Of a stretch of 64,000 nucleotides of DNA, positions 34,609 through 45,836 are shown in pieces. Source of the stretch: Larix kaempferi (Eukaryota > Streptophyta > Pinopsida > Pinales > Pinaceae); the NCBI GenBank assembly GCA_027924585.1, contig BSBM01000753.1, forward strand, positions 21,099,501-21,163,500. The letters run 5' to 3'. The notes beneath the pieces were generated by a model. That model had not been told where the DNA came from and ran no database searches. It worked only from the letters and a program-made list of their open reading frames with translations. A program made the translations under genes and the position numbers. The number at the start of each line of letters is the position of its first letter. Position 1 is the first letter of the stretch.

Positions 34609-35964
34609 ATGTGGTCACTAATGATGAGATTTCCTGCATCGACAGTGAGGTCGATGATGTGGATACCTGTATTGGTGATATTGACAGTGAGGTCGGTGAA
34701 TGGTCCTTAGACTGGGTCTAAGTTGACAAGTGGATTGTATCATCCTTGGACACATGTTCTAAAAGAGATCCGTAGACATATGTCTCTGAGAAAGAAGTCC
34801 CTAGTGGATGAGAGGGATTGCATCATCCCTGGACTTTGGTCCCCTGAATTGATCCATAGACATATGTCTCCGAGAAAGAAGTCCCTAGTGTACGAGAGGG
34901 ATTGCATCATCCCTGGACTTCGGTCCCCTAAATTGATCCATAGACATATGTCTCCAAGAAAGAAGTCCTTAGTGGATGAGAGGGATTGCATCATCCCTAG
35001 ACTTTGGTCCCCTAAATTGACCTGTAGACATCTGTCTCCGAAAATTGATGATAGGACTGCATCGTCCCTAAGATTTAAGTTCAAAATGTACGTGATAAAT
35101 CCTAGATCTGATCTAGGTCACATCTAGTATGAAAAAGGACTGGCTCTGTGGTGGTAAATCCTAGATCTAATCTAGGTCACATCCAATATGAAAAAGGATT
35201 GGCACTGTGGTCGGGACTGCATCATCCGTAGGCATGGATTTGTCTTAAATGGATCAAGGACTGCATCATCCCTAGACATGGATTTGTCTTAAATGGATCA
35301 AGGACTGCATCGTCCCCAGACATGGATTTGTCTTAAACGGACCAAGGACTACATCGTCCATAGACATGGATTTGTCTTAAAAGGATCAGGATTGATCATC
35401 CTGTAAGTAGATATGGATTGCATCGTCCATAGACATGAGAGGTGTATTAAAGTGAGAGGGATTGATCATACCGTAATTGGATCATGTGTGTTGCAGATGA
35501 TCCAGAGTTGTAGATCGAGATGATCTAGATGCTGTAGATTGAGATGATCCAGATGCTATAGATAGAGATGATCTAGATGTTGTAGATCGAGATGATCCAG
35601 ATGTTATAGATCGAGATGATACAGATGCTGTAGATCGAGATAATCTAGATGCTGTAAGATCGAGATGATCCAGATGCTGCTGATCTTGATGATCTAGATG
35701 AGGATGCTACTCATCGTGATGATCTAGATGATGATGATGTTGATCAAGTGATCCAGATGATGATGATGTTACTGTAGCTGTTCGAGTGCTGCAGAAGATG
35801 AAGACTCGGTACTGAAGATGTTCCAGTATTGATTATGTTCCAGTAACTATTTGAGTTACTAATGATGATGTATGAAGAAAACTTCCGATGATTTATAGAT
35901 GTATCATGTATCATGTAGTGGATGAATCCTTGCTCCTGCAGATGTTGTTATAATATCCTTCTCG
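34609..35964 (+). repeat. B 3' tandem-repeat tract
   Basis: 1.36 kb after pol built from at least four families of tandem repeats: about 84-base units (34768-35040, three to four copies), 61-base units (35090-35212, two copies), 44-base units (35214-35390, four copies) and 24-28-base GATGATCCAGATG units (35512-35760, about nine copies). The phrase GGATTGCATCATCC is shared by the first and third families. The 84-base units keep an open frame of 134 codons (34723-35127), which I read as a by-product of a period divisible by three. It lies between a tract GAAAGGGGGAG near 34600 and the true polypurine tract. Confidence 0.85.
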
Positions 35965-35975
35965 TTAAGGGGGAG
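35965..35975 (+). promoter_or_regulatory. B polypurine tract
   Basis: TTAAGGGGGAG directly abuts the 3' LTR. Confidence 0.85.
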
Positions 35976-36475
35976 TGTTGAAATATTGTAACTTCTAAGA
36001 ATATTAAATTTGTATTTTATTATTCCGGATATGGTACATTCCTCCATGGTGAACCTATTGTATATCTCGAGATGTTTATTCCTCCGAGAGAGTGTGGTAA
36101 CTAGGGTTATTAGATCTCCCATGTGAGGTCAGCCCTAAGTTTACTGTTTAGGGGTTATTAGACTCTCTTGGGATAGGTCAGCCCCATTAGGGTGAAAATT
36201 CAGTTAGAACATGAGTATAAATAGAGGAGGTGTGTTCCTCATTTATCTCATTAATTCAATCACTTGTGATTGGCGCATAGGAGAGAGATAGATCTGCATA
36301 GGAGGAGAAGGAGCTCTTGTTGAGGACTACATCTTGTATTGGGTTGATTATCTATATTGAGGAAAGCTTTGTTGCGTTTTCTACCCCATGAGGGTTTCCC
36401 AGTGTAAATCTTTGTTTATCTTGTGATTGTGTTTCTTTTAGTGATCTTGCTTATGAAATTAGGCTAAACTTAACA
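35976..36475 (+). repeat. B 3' LTR
   Basis: 500 bases, collinear with 10876-11375. TATA box at 36216-36223. Followed by the CCTAC target duplication at 36476-36480. Confidence 0.95.
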
Positions 36476-36480
36476 CCTAC

Positions 36481-37849
36481 CACAGGTAACATTCTGAAAA
36501 CAACATATAGACACTATTTACCCTCCGTTTATAATGCATATCCCAGTATTCTTGTTGATAACAATAGGGTCCCCATTCATGGCCTTGATGTTCCATCAAC
36601 ATCATTTCTATGAATAGCATATTCCCCCATGGGTGTGTGCACCACTTCCACCCCTATCATCAATTGACACCCATGATGTCGACCCCCCACAAGTCTAAGA
36701 AATATGACCAAATTTGAAATGACCCTCCCTTAGAGTATCATTTCATAATTGTGCATTTACTCCACCAAGTAGACACACGTCAAACCCCTTGGCATAGGTT
36801 ACAAGAATTTTTCACTAATCCACCCTCATACCTCCATGAGCACTTTACCATTTTCAATCCTCATGATATCATCACCCCTGCAAAGACACCTATGGGGCCC
36901 CCACCCTAAAAAAAACCAATTCTATTCAGTTATCATGTAGGTATACACTGCATGGCATCATTTCATGGGGCATCCGTCTTTATGTATACAAGTTAAACCT
37001 CACTTCATCATTGGAAAGTCTCCCCTGATACATCCAAAACTGTTGTGACCCCACCAATATTCTTTATGTACAAACAAGTTCCCTCGTCACCTCACATTGA
37101 GGGAACACCATATTATTTTGGAAGCAACCCATGGTGTCCTTTGAACGATGTATTTGAGTCTCCACATGTTCAGTAGTATTTGTTTTTCCGGTTACCATTA
37201 CCATTTGTTTTTCATCTCTATCAAATCCCTTTCACTTGATATTTGTTTCCACCAATTTCAATCTATGCCATCCTGAAAGAAAAGTCGTCATCCTTGCTCC
37301 CCATGTTCACATCAATCAAAGGAAGTTATGAGCCCCATGCTTATCGACCAATCTTGTGTCAGGCCTATCCTCCCACCATTTGATTACAATATGATCTTGG
37401 TTCTCAGGATAAGACCCTCGTCTTATCATATACTTCAACTCTCGTCGACGTCAAAACGCTATATTCCGAGAGTTTCAATAGTTGCAGTTGTACTTTGGGA
37501 TCCCCTTCAATCACTATAAAGGATCACCTCGAACTTAGTAGGGAGAGTCATTATTGCTCCCTAACTAAGTGGTTTCCCCAGTATGATCGATGTCAACACA
37601 TCATCGCATCAAGGGGAAACATACTTTTGAAGGTAGCAGCGTTCACATTTGGAAATCATGATAGTATTCTATTATGTATGGGAAAGCCCTCAGGAAGATT
37701 TACATACCAAGTTTAGTCCCCCACTACAGTGGGTTCATCATGGCCACCAACAGTCCCACTTCCTCAATATTTCGCAGTAGCTCCAAGGGAATTTACTCTA
37801 ACATGGATTGAACCCACCTTTAACCATGTCCCAGCGGTATAGTAGAGTC
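36481..37849 (+). pseudogene. A2 third reading frame, main part
   Basis: Continues from 10805-10875. With about one frameshift near 36660 and a limited number of stops, most of this 1.37 kb stays open in one direction. Readable stretches include RLQEFFTNPPSYLHEHF near 36800, SPHIEGTPYYFGSNPW near 37100 and GNILLKVAAFTFGNHDS near 37620. It is rich in Pro, His and aromatic residues. I do not recognise a family and see no signal peptide here. Location after INT resembles third frames of some gypsy elements. That this was a real protein is inference from the length of the open frame. Confidence 0.45.
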
Positions 37850-38538
37850 TGTTAAATTTTCAGAATTTACTTCAATTTGATCTAGGATCTTAACTGAGAG
37901 AACAACATGTACAGCAAATCTACAACATATCATTCATGGACACAAAAATGGAAGCATAGAAGAGACACCAAGTTTACTTGGGGAAAACCATAAAGGTGAA
38001 AAACCCCAATAACTTCCTCAGAGATAGATAGAGAAATGATACAACCAGAATACAAGAGATAGTATTCTCCTAGCAGCAGAGCCTCCTCCTCCACAAGTGC
38101 ACCACTCTCCACAGTGTGAGTGAGAGAATAGAATGTATAAAATGAGAGAGACACACTCTCTATTTATACACTAACTTGACTTGACCTTTACTCAACTAGG
38201 TCGGCCTCAACTTAACCTCTTAACATAATGTTGACTAGGCCAACCCCCACTAGGGTGGTCTAATAACCCTTTGACCCACATGGCCGACCCCCAATAGGGT
38301 GGTCTAATAACCCTTTTACCCACATGACTTATACAGGGCCGACCTCAACAAGGTGGTCTAATAACCCATCAAGTATAAGTTACGACACTTACAATATAAT
38401 GATGACTCTTTCGTATAGAGGAATAATAACATCTCTATAGGAATACAACCACTTCCGTATAGAGGAATAATAACATCTCTATAGGAATACAATATACATA
38501 TATGTGAAATACATTCTGAAGTTACATATACATCAACA
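37850..38538 (-). repeat. E 3' LTR (left in the window)
   Basis: Plus-strand ends TGTTAAATTTT...ATCAACA. It contains three to four imperfect copies (about 50 bases) of a GGTTATTAGACCACC...GGTCGGCC module (minus-strand reading, 38225-38370) and two copies of an ATTCCTATAGAGATGTTATT unit. A minus-strand TATA box is at 38161-38168. Confidence 0.92.
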
Positions 38539-39970
38539 CTCCCTCTTAATTAGGAAGGTATTTCTCGACACAAGTCTTCTAACACAAGTCATCTTCTCTA
38601 GATCATTGTCACTGGATAATCATCACTGCTGCTGCTATCTCAATCAATCTCTGAATCTACTCATCATAGGAAGTTCTACAGAGCCAGTCCTTTTTCATAC
38701 TGGATGTAGGCCCACCACCTGCAGGTCTTCGTCATCACTGGCCATACTGTGGAAATCTCAAGACTTATTACGTGCGTCACAAAACCTTAAAAGAGTCTCT
38801 TGACTAGCAAGAATCCTAAAGAGCATCTGAGGCATTTTTCATCCTGTCCACATCTCCAGGACTTATTACATGTGACCCCACCACAAAACCTCGAAAGAGA
38901 ATCCGAGGACTGATTACAAGCACAAGGCTCAACCTATCGGATCTCCCAGGGCACAAATTACATGTGGTCACCACAAAACATCGCAAGAACATCCCAGGCT
39001 GTTACGAGCATGCAGCTCTACCTATAGGATCTCCTAGGGACATATTATATGTGGTCATGGAAAAACCTCGCAAGAGCATCCCAGGACTTATTACGGGCAC
39101 ACAGCCCAACCTATCGGATCTCCCAGGGACAGATTATATGCCATAGGACAAAACCTCGAAAGAGCATCTGCCAGATATCGCAAGGCACGAATTACATGCC
39201 ATAGGCAAAACCTCGAAAGACTATCTGTAGATCTCCCAAGGCCAAATTATATGTCCTCCCAGAGCAAAACCTTGAAAGAGCATTTGCCAGATATCCCAGG
39301 GCACGAATTACATGCCATAGGCAAAATCTCGAAAGACTATCTACAAATCTCCCAGGGCCAAATTATATGCTCATCTGCACAACTTGATCCACGGCCATAG
39401 AGTATCAACCTGATACTCACCATACATCATTCTGATGTACACATGATCATCCTAATCATCATCACTGCAACATCCTGCTGCATGTCATCTGGAGCAACAT
39501 CCTGGAGCTCGTCATCCATGATCATCCTGATCATATAATGCATCTACCTGATGCATACCAAGTGTCTACCTGATACATATCATCATACATGATCCACCTG
39601 CTACAAATACAAATACATGATACATATCACCATACATGATCCACCTGATACATATACAGATACATGGTCCAAGCATCCAACATGATGCATACAAAATACA
39701 TACAAATGATCCTACTGATCATATCCAACATCCAACATGATGCATACATACATATACATATAAATGATCCAACTGATCATATCAAGCATCCAACATGATG
39801 CTTACATACATATACATATAAATGATCCAACTGATCATACAAAGCAGAAACCAGAACATCATCCTGATGTTCATCATCCAGCACTTACATCCATAGCCAT
39901 GTGAAGGATCCTCCTTCCAACATGCTTGGAATGGCTTCAGCAAATGTGTCCATTACTTCTTCCTCGAAGT
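38539..39970 (-). repeat. E 3' tract with tandem repeats
   Basis: 1.4 kb between RNase H and the polypurine tract (38539-38547). 38700-39380 consists of degenerate units of about 70-85 bases around CTCCCAGGGACA...ATTATATG and AAACCTCGAAAGA. 39640-39850 has about three copies of a 58-base unit with GATCCAACTGATCATA and CATCCAACATGATGC. No coding content. Confidence 0.75.
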
Positions 39971-41240
39971 GTCATCAATCTGAGGAACACCAAGCCTCTC
40001 CCTAAAGTACTCGAACTTCACCCTACTTCACCCTAGCTAGTGGCTTCGTTAGCACATCTGCAATCTGCTCATCCGTCGCAATGTACAGGAGTTTCACAGC
40101 TCCTCTCTGCACCATATCCCTGATATAGTGATATTTGATCTCTATGTGTTTCGACCTGTCATGAAACACTGGGTTCTCGGACAACTTCACACAACTCTGT
40201 TTATCACAGAAGATACCAGTAGCATCCAATGGGAGATCAAATAACTTAGACAGTAGCTTCCGTAGCCATATTGCCTCACAACTAGATGAATAGGCTACAA
40301 CATACTCTACCTTAGCTGTAATCAGATCTACGTTGGACTGCTTCTTGCTGAACCAAGAGACCACACCTGATCCCATACTGAAGCAGCATCCATATGTTCT
40401 CTTCCTATCTGTAGCATTGCCTACCCAATCTGAATCAACATAACCCTGCAGGTTAAACTTTTGATTCGCTACATACTTGATCCCATAATCCACTGTACCC
40501 TTTAGGTACCTCAGAACATGATTTATAGCAACTAGGTGAACACTCCTCGGATCCGTAAGGAACTAGCTCAATGTGTTCACCGCAAAGCAAATATCTGGTC
40601 TCGTGTTCGTCAGGTACATCAAGGACCCAATCATCTGAGGATACATAGTGATATCAACCGGCTCAGATGAAGCATCACACAGACGCTTCAGGTTCGATTC
40701 CATAGGTGTGGCCATAGCCTTGCAGCCCATCATCCCGAACCTCTTCAGGATCTCTACTGCATACTTCCCTTGTCCAAGGAAGATTCCATCACTCTGCCAC
40801 ACCTCCATGCCAAAAACAAATAGCGCATCATCCCCAAGTTCCTCAACTCGAACTTGGCAATAGGCTTCCGCTGCGTTTCGGCAATCAATCTATCTTCACC
40901 TGTAACAAACGGGTTATCCTCATACAAAAGGTTGGAATCTGCTTTATTCTTGGTAAAGCCCAAACTGGATAGAAAGCTGTCTATCCTACCATACCAAGTT
41001 CTGCACACATATATGACTACACCATACTGCCTTGAAATCCATCTGGTGCATCTTCTATTTCATCACTTTTATATTTCTCAATGCTGCCATCTGCAACATG
41101 CTTGATCTGATAGTTCCATTTGGAAGTCACAACAGACTTCCCTTAAGCTCTTGGGACCGCATTCCAAACATCGTTCTTCATGATCGACGGATCATGGCAT
41201 TCTTCCCATATCCTGGGAACTTCAATATCTTCAATAGATA
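39971..41240 (-). pseudogene. pol: E RT and RNase H
   Basis: Read on the minus strand from 41240. VPRIWEECHDPSIMKNDVW, KSVVTSKWNYQIKHVADGS, then IEKYK joined after a few codons to the HQMD-equivalent APDGFQG, a deletion removing the middle of RT including the YVDD region. Then TWYGRIDSFLSSLGFTKNKAD, LGQGKYAVEILKRFGMMGC, IGSLMYLTNTRPDICFAVNT. RNase H: LQGYVDSDWVGNATDRKRT, STAEAEY equivalent read as ITAKVEYVVAYSS, FCDKQSCVKLSENPVFHDRS and ADVLTKPLARVK, ending near 40020. Catalytic Asp residues are mostly kept but the RT core is lost. Confidence 0.85.
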
Positions 41241-41730
41241 ATTTTGTTGCTGAACAAATGTTGTAGTTCTTCTTTTGTAGGTGATGGCATACTATCTTTC
41301 CTACACAACAAGTTAAATTGCATGATTAGAAAACATCTCATAGTTTTTAGAACAAATTCTTACACATAAAGAAATATGTCATACAGTCATGCAATTATCT
41401 TAGCCAATGCTTCAATACAACATTTATCCATATTCCATAACTTTCTAGATGCCTTCCAATCTCTACCAGAACATTGTTAAGAGTGTGCACAACTCCCAAC
41501 ATGTCAGCAAAGAGGTTTAATTCTAGATAAGTAGCAATGGAATGTTGTACAGTGCCATAGGCCACTTACCCATGCATATTAGTAGTATATTCTTCATCAA
41601 TGCAACTATTCTAATATGCATAATACACAACCTAATTCTAGGAACATCATTATATACATTATTGAACAGTATTATTTAAACAATAAAATATGCAAGTACT
41701 GACAATTCAAATACTTATCTTTGTGTGTTT
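41241..41730 (-). other. E spacer between INT and RT blocks
   Basis: About 490 AT-rich bases without copia homology. On the minus strand its 3' border reads a pyrimidine run then TGTGTAG followed by GAAAG, resembling a splice acceptor. No gene recognised. Confidence 0.4.
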
Positions 41731-41890
41731 GTTGGGTTGACTCCCTCTCAGTCTTTGCTTCTTTTCTGCAACTCCATTCTTATGTAGATTGTGAGAAGTG
41801 GTCAACTCCCTCTGAATATCTACATCCTTGCAGTAACTACTGAAGTGTGCTCCTTTGCTTTCTTGTAGGAACAACTAGAGTGTGCTTCCT
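41731..41890 (-). pseudogene. E integrase fragment
   Basis: On the minus strand HFSSYCKDVDIQRELTTSHN and KNGVAEKKQRL match the copia integrase segment around the catalytic Glu (E in VAEKK). About 45 codons. Both sides are AT-rich spacer, so this is an isolated block. Confidence 0.65.
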
Positions 41891-42867
41891 CTTGATCTTT
41901 GCTTCCTGGATTACCTGTCCTTGAACTTACATCCATCCTTAATCACTATGCATGCTTATTAGTATCATCATTGTGTTATCCTTGAGGTCTCATACATAAT
42001 CACACATTTATTAGTATAATCTTAATACTATCAAAACACAACAAACTTAAACATCTATATTCATGATCATTCACAGATAATAAACATTAGTATTCAAGGT
42101 TTCAGGGAAGTCTTCTTTTACTCATACATTTTCTTATTTGATCATAGGACTCTTTTGGTTAGTTGAATCATCAATCAAGATAAGAGATATAATATGCATA
42201 AAACCTGTGATTATTCAAACCTATACCTTCATGATTCTTTTGGTTAGTCATATCATTAATTATGGTAAGAAACATAATATGCATACAACCATGATTATTC
42301 AAAGCTATGACTTCATGAATAATCATTATCAACAACACAACAGTATAAGATCCTAACACAAGGTAGGATTCTAGCTTGATATAGGAAAAACATACCTGGA
42401 TTAGCATGCTAGCTAGTTATGTCTAACATACCCGCATAATGTCTTCTGGTTCTCTTCAGTGACTTGTGCTAGTAACCTACATGTCTCATAAGTTAACCAT
42501 TGTAGAAACAAGTTATACATACCTCAAAAGTAGATCTTCTATGTGATCCATGACAATGGATGAATCCTTGTCTTCATGTCACCATGATCATACGTTCTTG
42601 AAGTAGAACATGATTTGTCTTTCTTGGTGTACCTTTTATGTTAGAAGACAACATAAACCTCATACAACACCATAATGCATTAGTACAATCATAATTGTCA
42701 ACACCCTAACCAATGAATATCTTCTATCATGCATTCATAATTTTCTTAAGGTGATACGACAAATCTAAAATCAAGATTGTACTAACCGTAATAACATGAA
42801 GACAAACATACCATAAACTTAATCATGAACAAATATCAAAACATACCTCGATGAGTCATACCTGTCG
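41891..42867 (-). other. E spacer between gag and INT blocks
   Basis: About 980 AT-rich bases. An imperfect tandem pair of about 86 bases is at 42150-42320 (shared CTTTTGGTTAGT, ATAATATGCATA and GATTATTCAAA). On the minus strand the gag block ends at two AG/GTATG donor-like sites near 42865. No gene seen. Confidence 0.4.
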
Positions 42868-43000
42868 AGATCGCTTGTAATATTCTTATGTAAGGCCTTA
42901 GCCTCATCTCCCTCTGAAACAGGAACTTCTTCACTTATGCAGTTGACCAATCCATCTTCTTCTAGGATTAACCCAATCCACTTGATTTGCAAGAACTGGA
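42868..43000 (-). pseudogene. E gag N-terminal fragment
   Basis: Minus strand: QIKWIGLILEEDGLVNCISE followed by EEVPVSEGDEAKALHKN. It aligns with B gag WKYKIGLILEDNDLFQYIKD and the following acidic segment. About 43 codons, then spacer. Confidence 0.65.
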
Positions 43001-44136
43001 CCTGGAGTTGGATATGGGTTTGTCAGAGAAACCCCAAAAATTCAAAATTCAAATTTCAAACTTTCGAAAGGATAGAAATATGTGCCTTGATGAGATGATC
43101 AAGCTGATATATTCAGAATTTGAAAATTACAAAGTTTCACTCCTCAATTTTGCTTTTGAAACTTCCAGATTCACTGGACGTGACCTTGAACTACGGTTTG
43201 ATGAATCCCACTCTTCTACTCAATCAAAAGGTTTGATCCAAAGCTCTAAGCTTCTATTTTTCTGAGGAGCTTCCAGCCGTGGTCACAGATTTCAAAAATT
43301 CCCATTTTTACAGAAGCCCTAATTTTCCACTTTTCTGATCAAAGTCCTGAACTAGGGTCTGATCAAGCCCAGCCTTCTGCCCAACCAAAAATTCTGATCT
43401 TGGTCTCTAAATTTTGATTTTGATGAGTAGCATCCAACCGTGGTCTCTGATTACAAAAATTCCAACTTTCTCTGAAGCCCTAAATTCTGGAAGCCATGAA
43501 TGAAGGTACTCAAAAATAATTCTATTTTGAAAGAAATATGTACCTGATTGTTTCTAGTGTAACTCCAAACTTTTCGATGCATAGGGTCTGAAAACGCTTC
43601 CTGGGATAGCCTGACCTGTTATATTTCCATCTCGACAGGTCTGACCTCAGTTGGATTCTCTGAGAGAGATTTATTCCAAGTGTCGCAACATGACCTGTTT
43701 ATGAGATAATACAGGAGAGAGAACTTGTACGGCGTGCCACGTGTCACTGGTTCATCTTCGACCTCCGAAAATTTTTCCTAAGATAGTACAGTTTGTGTAC
43801 TTCCTGTAACGTTTTACGACGTTTCATTTGGAGCTTCCTAGACCAAGTTATGACCTTTTTCCCAAGGTCACCTGATTTTGACTCAGATCTGGAAGAGGCA
43901 GAAACTCTATATTGTACAGATCATAAATCACAAAGTACAATGAATTAGAGGTTTTCCTTTGGACACAAGGTACATGGCATTTTAATCTTCGACTTGTAAA
44001 GGTTTTAGATCGAAAAACTTTGCCCAAATAGATTTATAGCAAAAGTGCTACGATGACTGGTTTTTGCTATATCAAACCCTAGCATCGTAAGTGCAACAAG
44101 TGTCATACATGCCATATCATGTCTTCTTTCAGGCTA
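43001..44136 (-). other. E 5' leader
   Basis: 1.1 kb between primer site and gag fragment. It has an imperfect duplication (about 43250-43335 and 43395-43490) around CCGTGGTC...CAGAAGCCCTAA. The plus-strand open frame at 42987-43265 has no recognisable motif and I do not call it. Confidence 0.45.
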
Positions 44137-44148
44137 GCTCTGATACCA
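44137..44148 (-). promoter_or_regulatory. E primer binding site
   Basis: Minus-strand TGGTATCAGAGC directly next to the LTR: initiator Met-tRNA primer. Confidence 0.9.
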
Positions 44149-44837
44149 TGTTAAATTTTTAGAATTTACTTCAATATGATCTAGGATCTTAACTGAGAGA
44201 ACAACATGTACAACAAATCTACAGCATATCATTCATGGACACAATAATGCAAGCACAGAAGAGACACCGAGTTTACTTGGGGAAAACCATAAAGGTGAAA
44301 ACCCCAATAACTTCCTCAGAGATAGATAGAGCAATGATAAAACCAGAATACAAGAGATAGTCTTCTCCTAGTAGTAGAGCCTCCTCCTCCACAAGTGTGC
44401 CACTCTCCACAGTGTGAGTGAGAGAATAGAATGTATAAAATGAGAGAGACACACTCTCTATTTATACACTAACTTGACTTGACCTTTACTCAACTAGGTC
44501 ATCCTAAACTTAACCACTTAACATAATGCTGACTAGGCCGACCCCCACTAGGGTGGTCTAATAACCCTTTGACCCACATGGCCGACCCCCAATAGGGTGG
44601 TCTAATAACCCTTTGACCCACATGACTTATACAGGGCCGACCCCAACAGGGTGGTCTAATAACCCATCAAGTATAAGTTACGACACTTACAATATAAATG
44701 ATGACTCTTCTATATAGAGGAATAATAACATCTCTATAGTAATACAACCACTTCCGTATAGAGGAATAATAACATCTCTATAGGAATACAATATACATAT
44801 ATGTGAAAGACATTCTGAAGTTACATATACATCAACA
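44149..44837 (-). repeat. E 5' LTR (right in the window)
   Basis: 689 bases, collinear with 37850-38538, including the repeated GGTTATTAGAC module (44525-44668) and minus-strand TATA box at 44459-44466. Confidence 0.92.
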
Positions 44838-44842
44838 GAGTC

Positions 44843-45089
44843 GATACCTTTGTCCTCTCTCATTGTAATAACTTTGACATAATTTCACAACAATGGGTAT
44901 GCTCACCTCGTTTGTAAAAAAAATATTCTTTATTATAGCTCCAACGGTCGTCACCAACAATATTCCCCCATGGGAGAACCTTATTTTGTTCACATGTGCT
45001 TCATCCTACAAAACATGAGAGAAATAGTAGAAATATGATGCATTATTGGCTCTAGAGTACCCTCCAAACTTCATGCATCAGGGGGCATC
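44843..45089 (+). other. A2 segment before 3' LTR, with polypurine tract
   Basis: The remainder of A2 after the E insertion. A short open stretch from about 44893 reads MGMLTSFVKKIFFIIAPTVV, which is hydrophobic in the middle. The tract TCAGGGGGCATC (about 45078-45089) abuts the LTR and is the likely polypurine tract. Confidence 0.5.
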
Positions 45090-45836
45090 TGTTAACGCCT
45101 AAAAGTTACACACATGATACACTTAGGCGATTCAACCAATAAAGAATTCATCTCACCACAAGAATCCTCAACAGATCCAAAACACAGCATGAGTCCATAA
45201 GTGCCAAGAAACAGTCAAAACAAGGGCTAGCACGGGTATTACACAATTGACCCACGCTATAAAACGGTGGTACCACTCACTCCCAATGACACATTAAATA
45301 CTCAATCCTCCCCAAGGATCATAATTTGTCCCCTCACACACTTGGGGGGAATTAATCAACCCCCCTTATGTACCTTGGAACTAGTTCATGAAGGAGGAGA
45401 GTTCACATTTGGATCTAGTTATTTGTTGGCCACCTCTTGGCCTATAAAAGGAATCCATTGGAATGCATCTTGTAGAGAGAATTTAGGGCAAGGTTATGAT
45501 TCTATATTTGAGTTGGATCTTCCTCATATCCCACCATTTCCTACCATTGTGAGTATTCCCAAGCTTTCTTGCCACCTCCCATCAAGGGGAAAGTGTCTCT
45601 CTGCATTGTTCTACCATTTAATTAGCATTTAGTTTGGACAAGAAAGGCCTCCCTAAGGGATATTGTTGGATTCCCTTGAATCCATCACCTCCTAAGTGTT
45701 GTACAACTATTCCATTGGAAAAAATAAGAGTGGTTTAGCATATCTTTGGTTGTTGTTGGAGTTTGAATCCTCCCCCGACCTCTTTCATTTTGATTTTTAT
45801 CAATATTTTCATGTTTGGATGTGAACTAAACTAACA
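45090..45836 (+). repeat. A2 3' LTR
   Basis: Starts TGTTAACG after the polypurine tract and ends CTAACA, giving TGTTA/TAACA termini. A TATA box (TATAAAAG) is at 45443-45450. There is no second copy in the window, so the right end is set only by the terminal inverted bases. Confidence 0.55.

Larger units (their letters stand above)
10876..36475 (+). mobile_element. B: Ty1/copia element, host for C and D
   Basis: Two 500-base LTRs (10876-11375, 35976-36475) and a 5-bp target duplication CCTAC on both sides. Without the nested C insertion B is about 6.86 kb. Order is LTR, Met-tRNA primer site, gag, PR, INT, RT, RNase H, a tandem-repeat tract, polypurine tract, LTR, which is the copia order. I count about 26 differences between the LTRs (about 5%). 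Several in-frame stops mean it is not autonomous today. Confidence 0.95.
37850..44837 (-). mobile_element. E: minus-strand Ty1/copia element with eroded coding region
   Basis: Two 689-base LTRs (37850-38538, 44149-44837), target duplication GAGTC, Met-tRNA primer site on the minus strand at 44137-44148 and polypurine tract at 38539-38547. 6988 bases long. Only pieces of gag, integrase, RT and RNase H are readable. LTR differences are about 4-6% in the parts compared. LTR modules and RT sequence show it is a relative of B. Confidence 0.93.
8960..45836 (+). mobile_element. A2: 5'-truncated Ty3/gypsy element split by B and E
   Basis: Own sequence is in three pieces: about 8960-10875, 36481-37849 and 44843-45836. 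The pieces join cleanly when copia B (target duplication CCTAC at 10871-10875 and 36476-36480) and copia E (GAGTC at 37845-37849 and 44838-44842) are taken out. Content: end of RT, RNase H, INT, a third reading frame, polypurine tract and 3' LTR. The 5' half and 5' LTR are missing. Confidence 0.8.

Noticed and set aside
34723-35127. 134-codon open frame over the 84-base repeats of B
   Set aside because: Repeat period is divisible by three, and the opposite strand is open as well. No motif; treated as repeat by-product.
38700-39380. Regularly spaced repeats resembling a CRISPR array
   Set aside because: Units are degenerate, with variable spacing and no unique spacers; plant retrotransposon context.
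42987-43265. 92-codon plus-strand frame in the E leader
   Set aside because: It lies opposite the gag fragment and leader, with no recognisable domain.
45267-45632. 121-codon frame in the A2 LTR
   Set aside because: It spans the TATA box, with no recognisable domain. Unlike in D, there is no second copy to support it.
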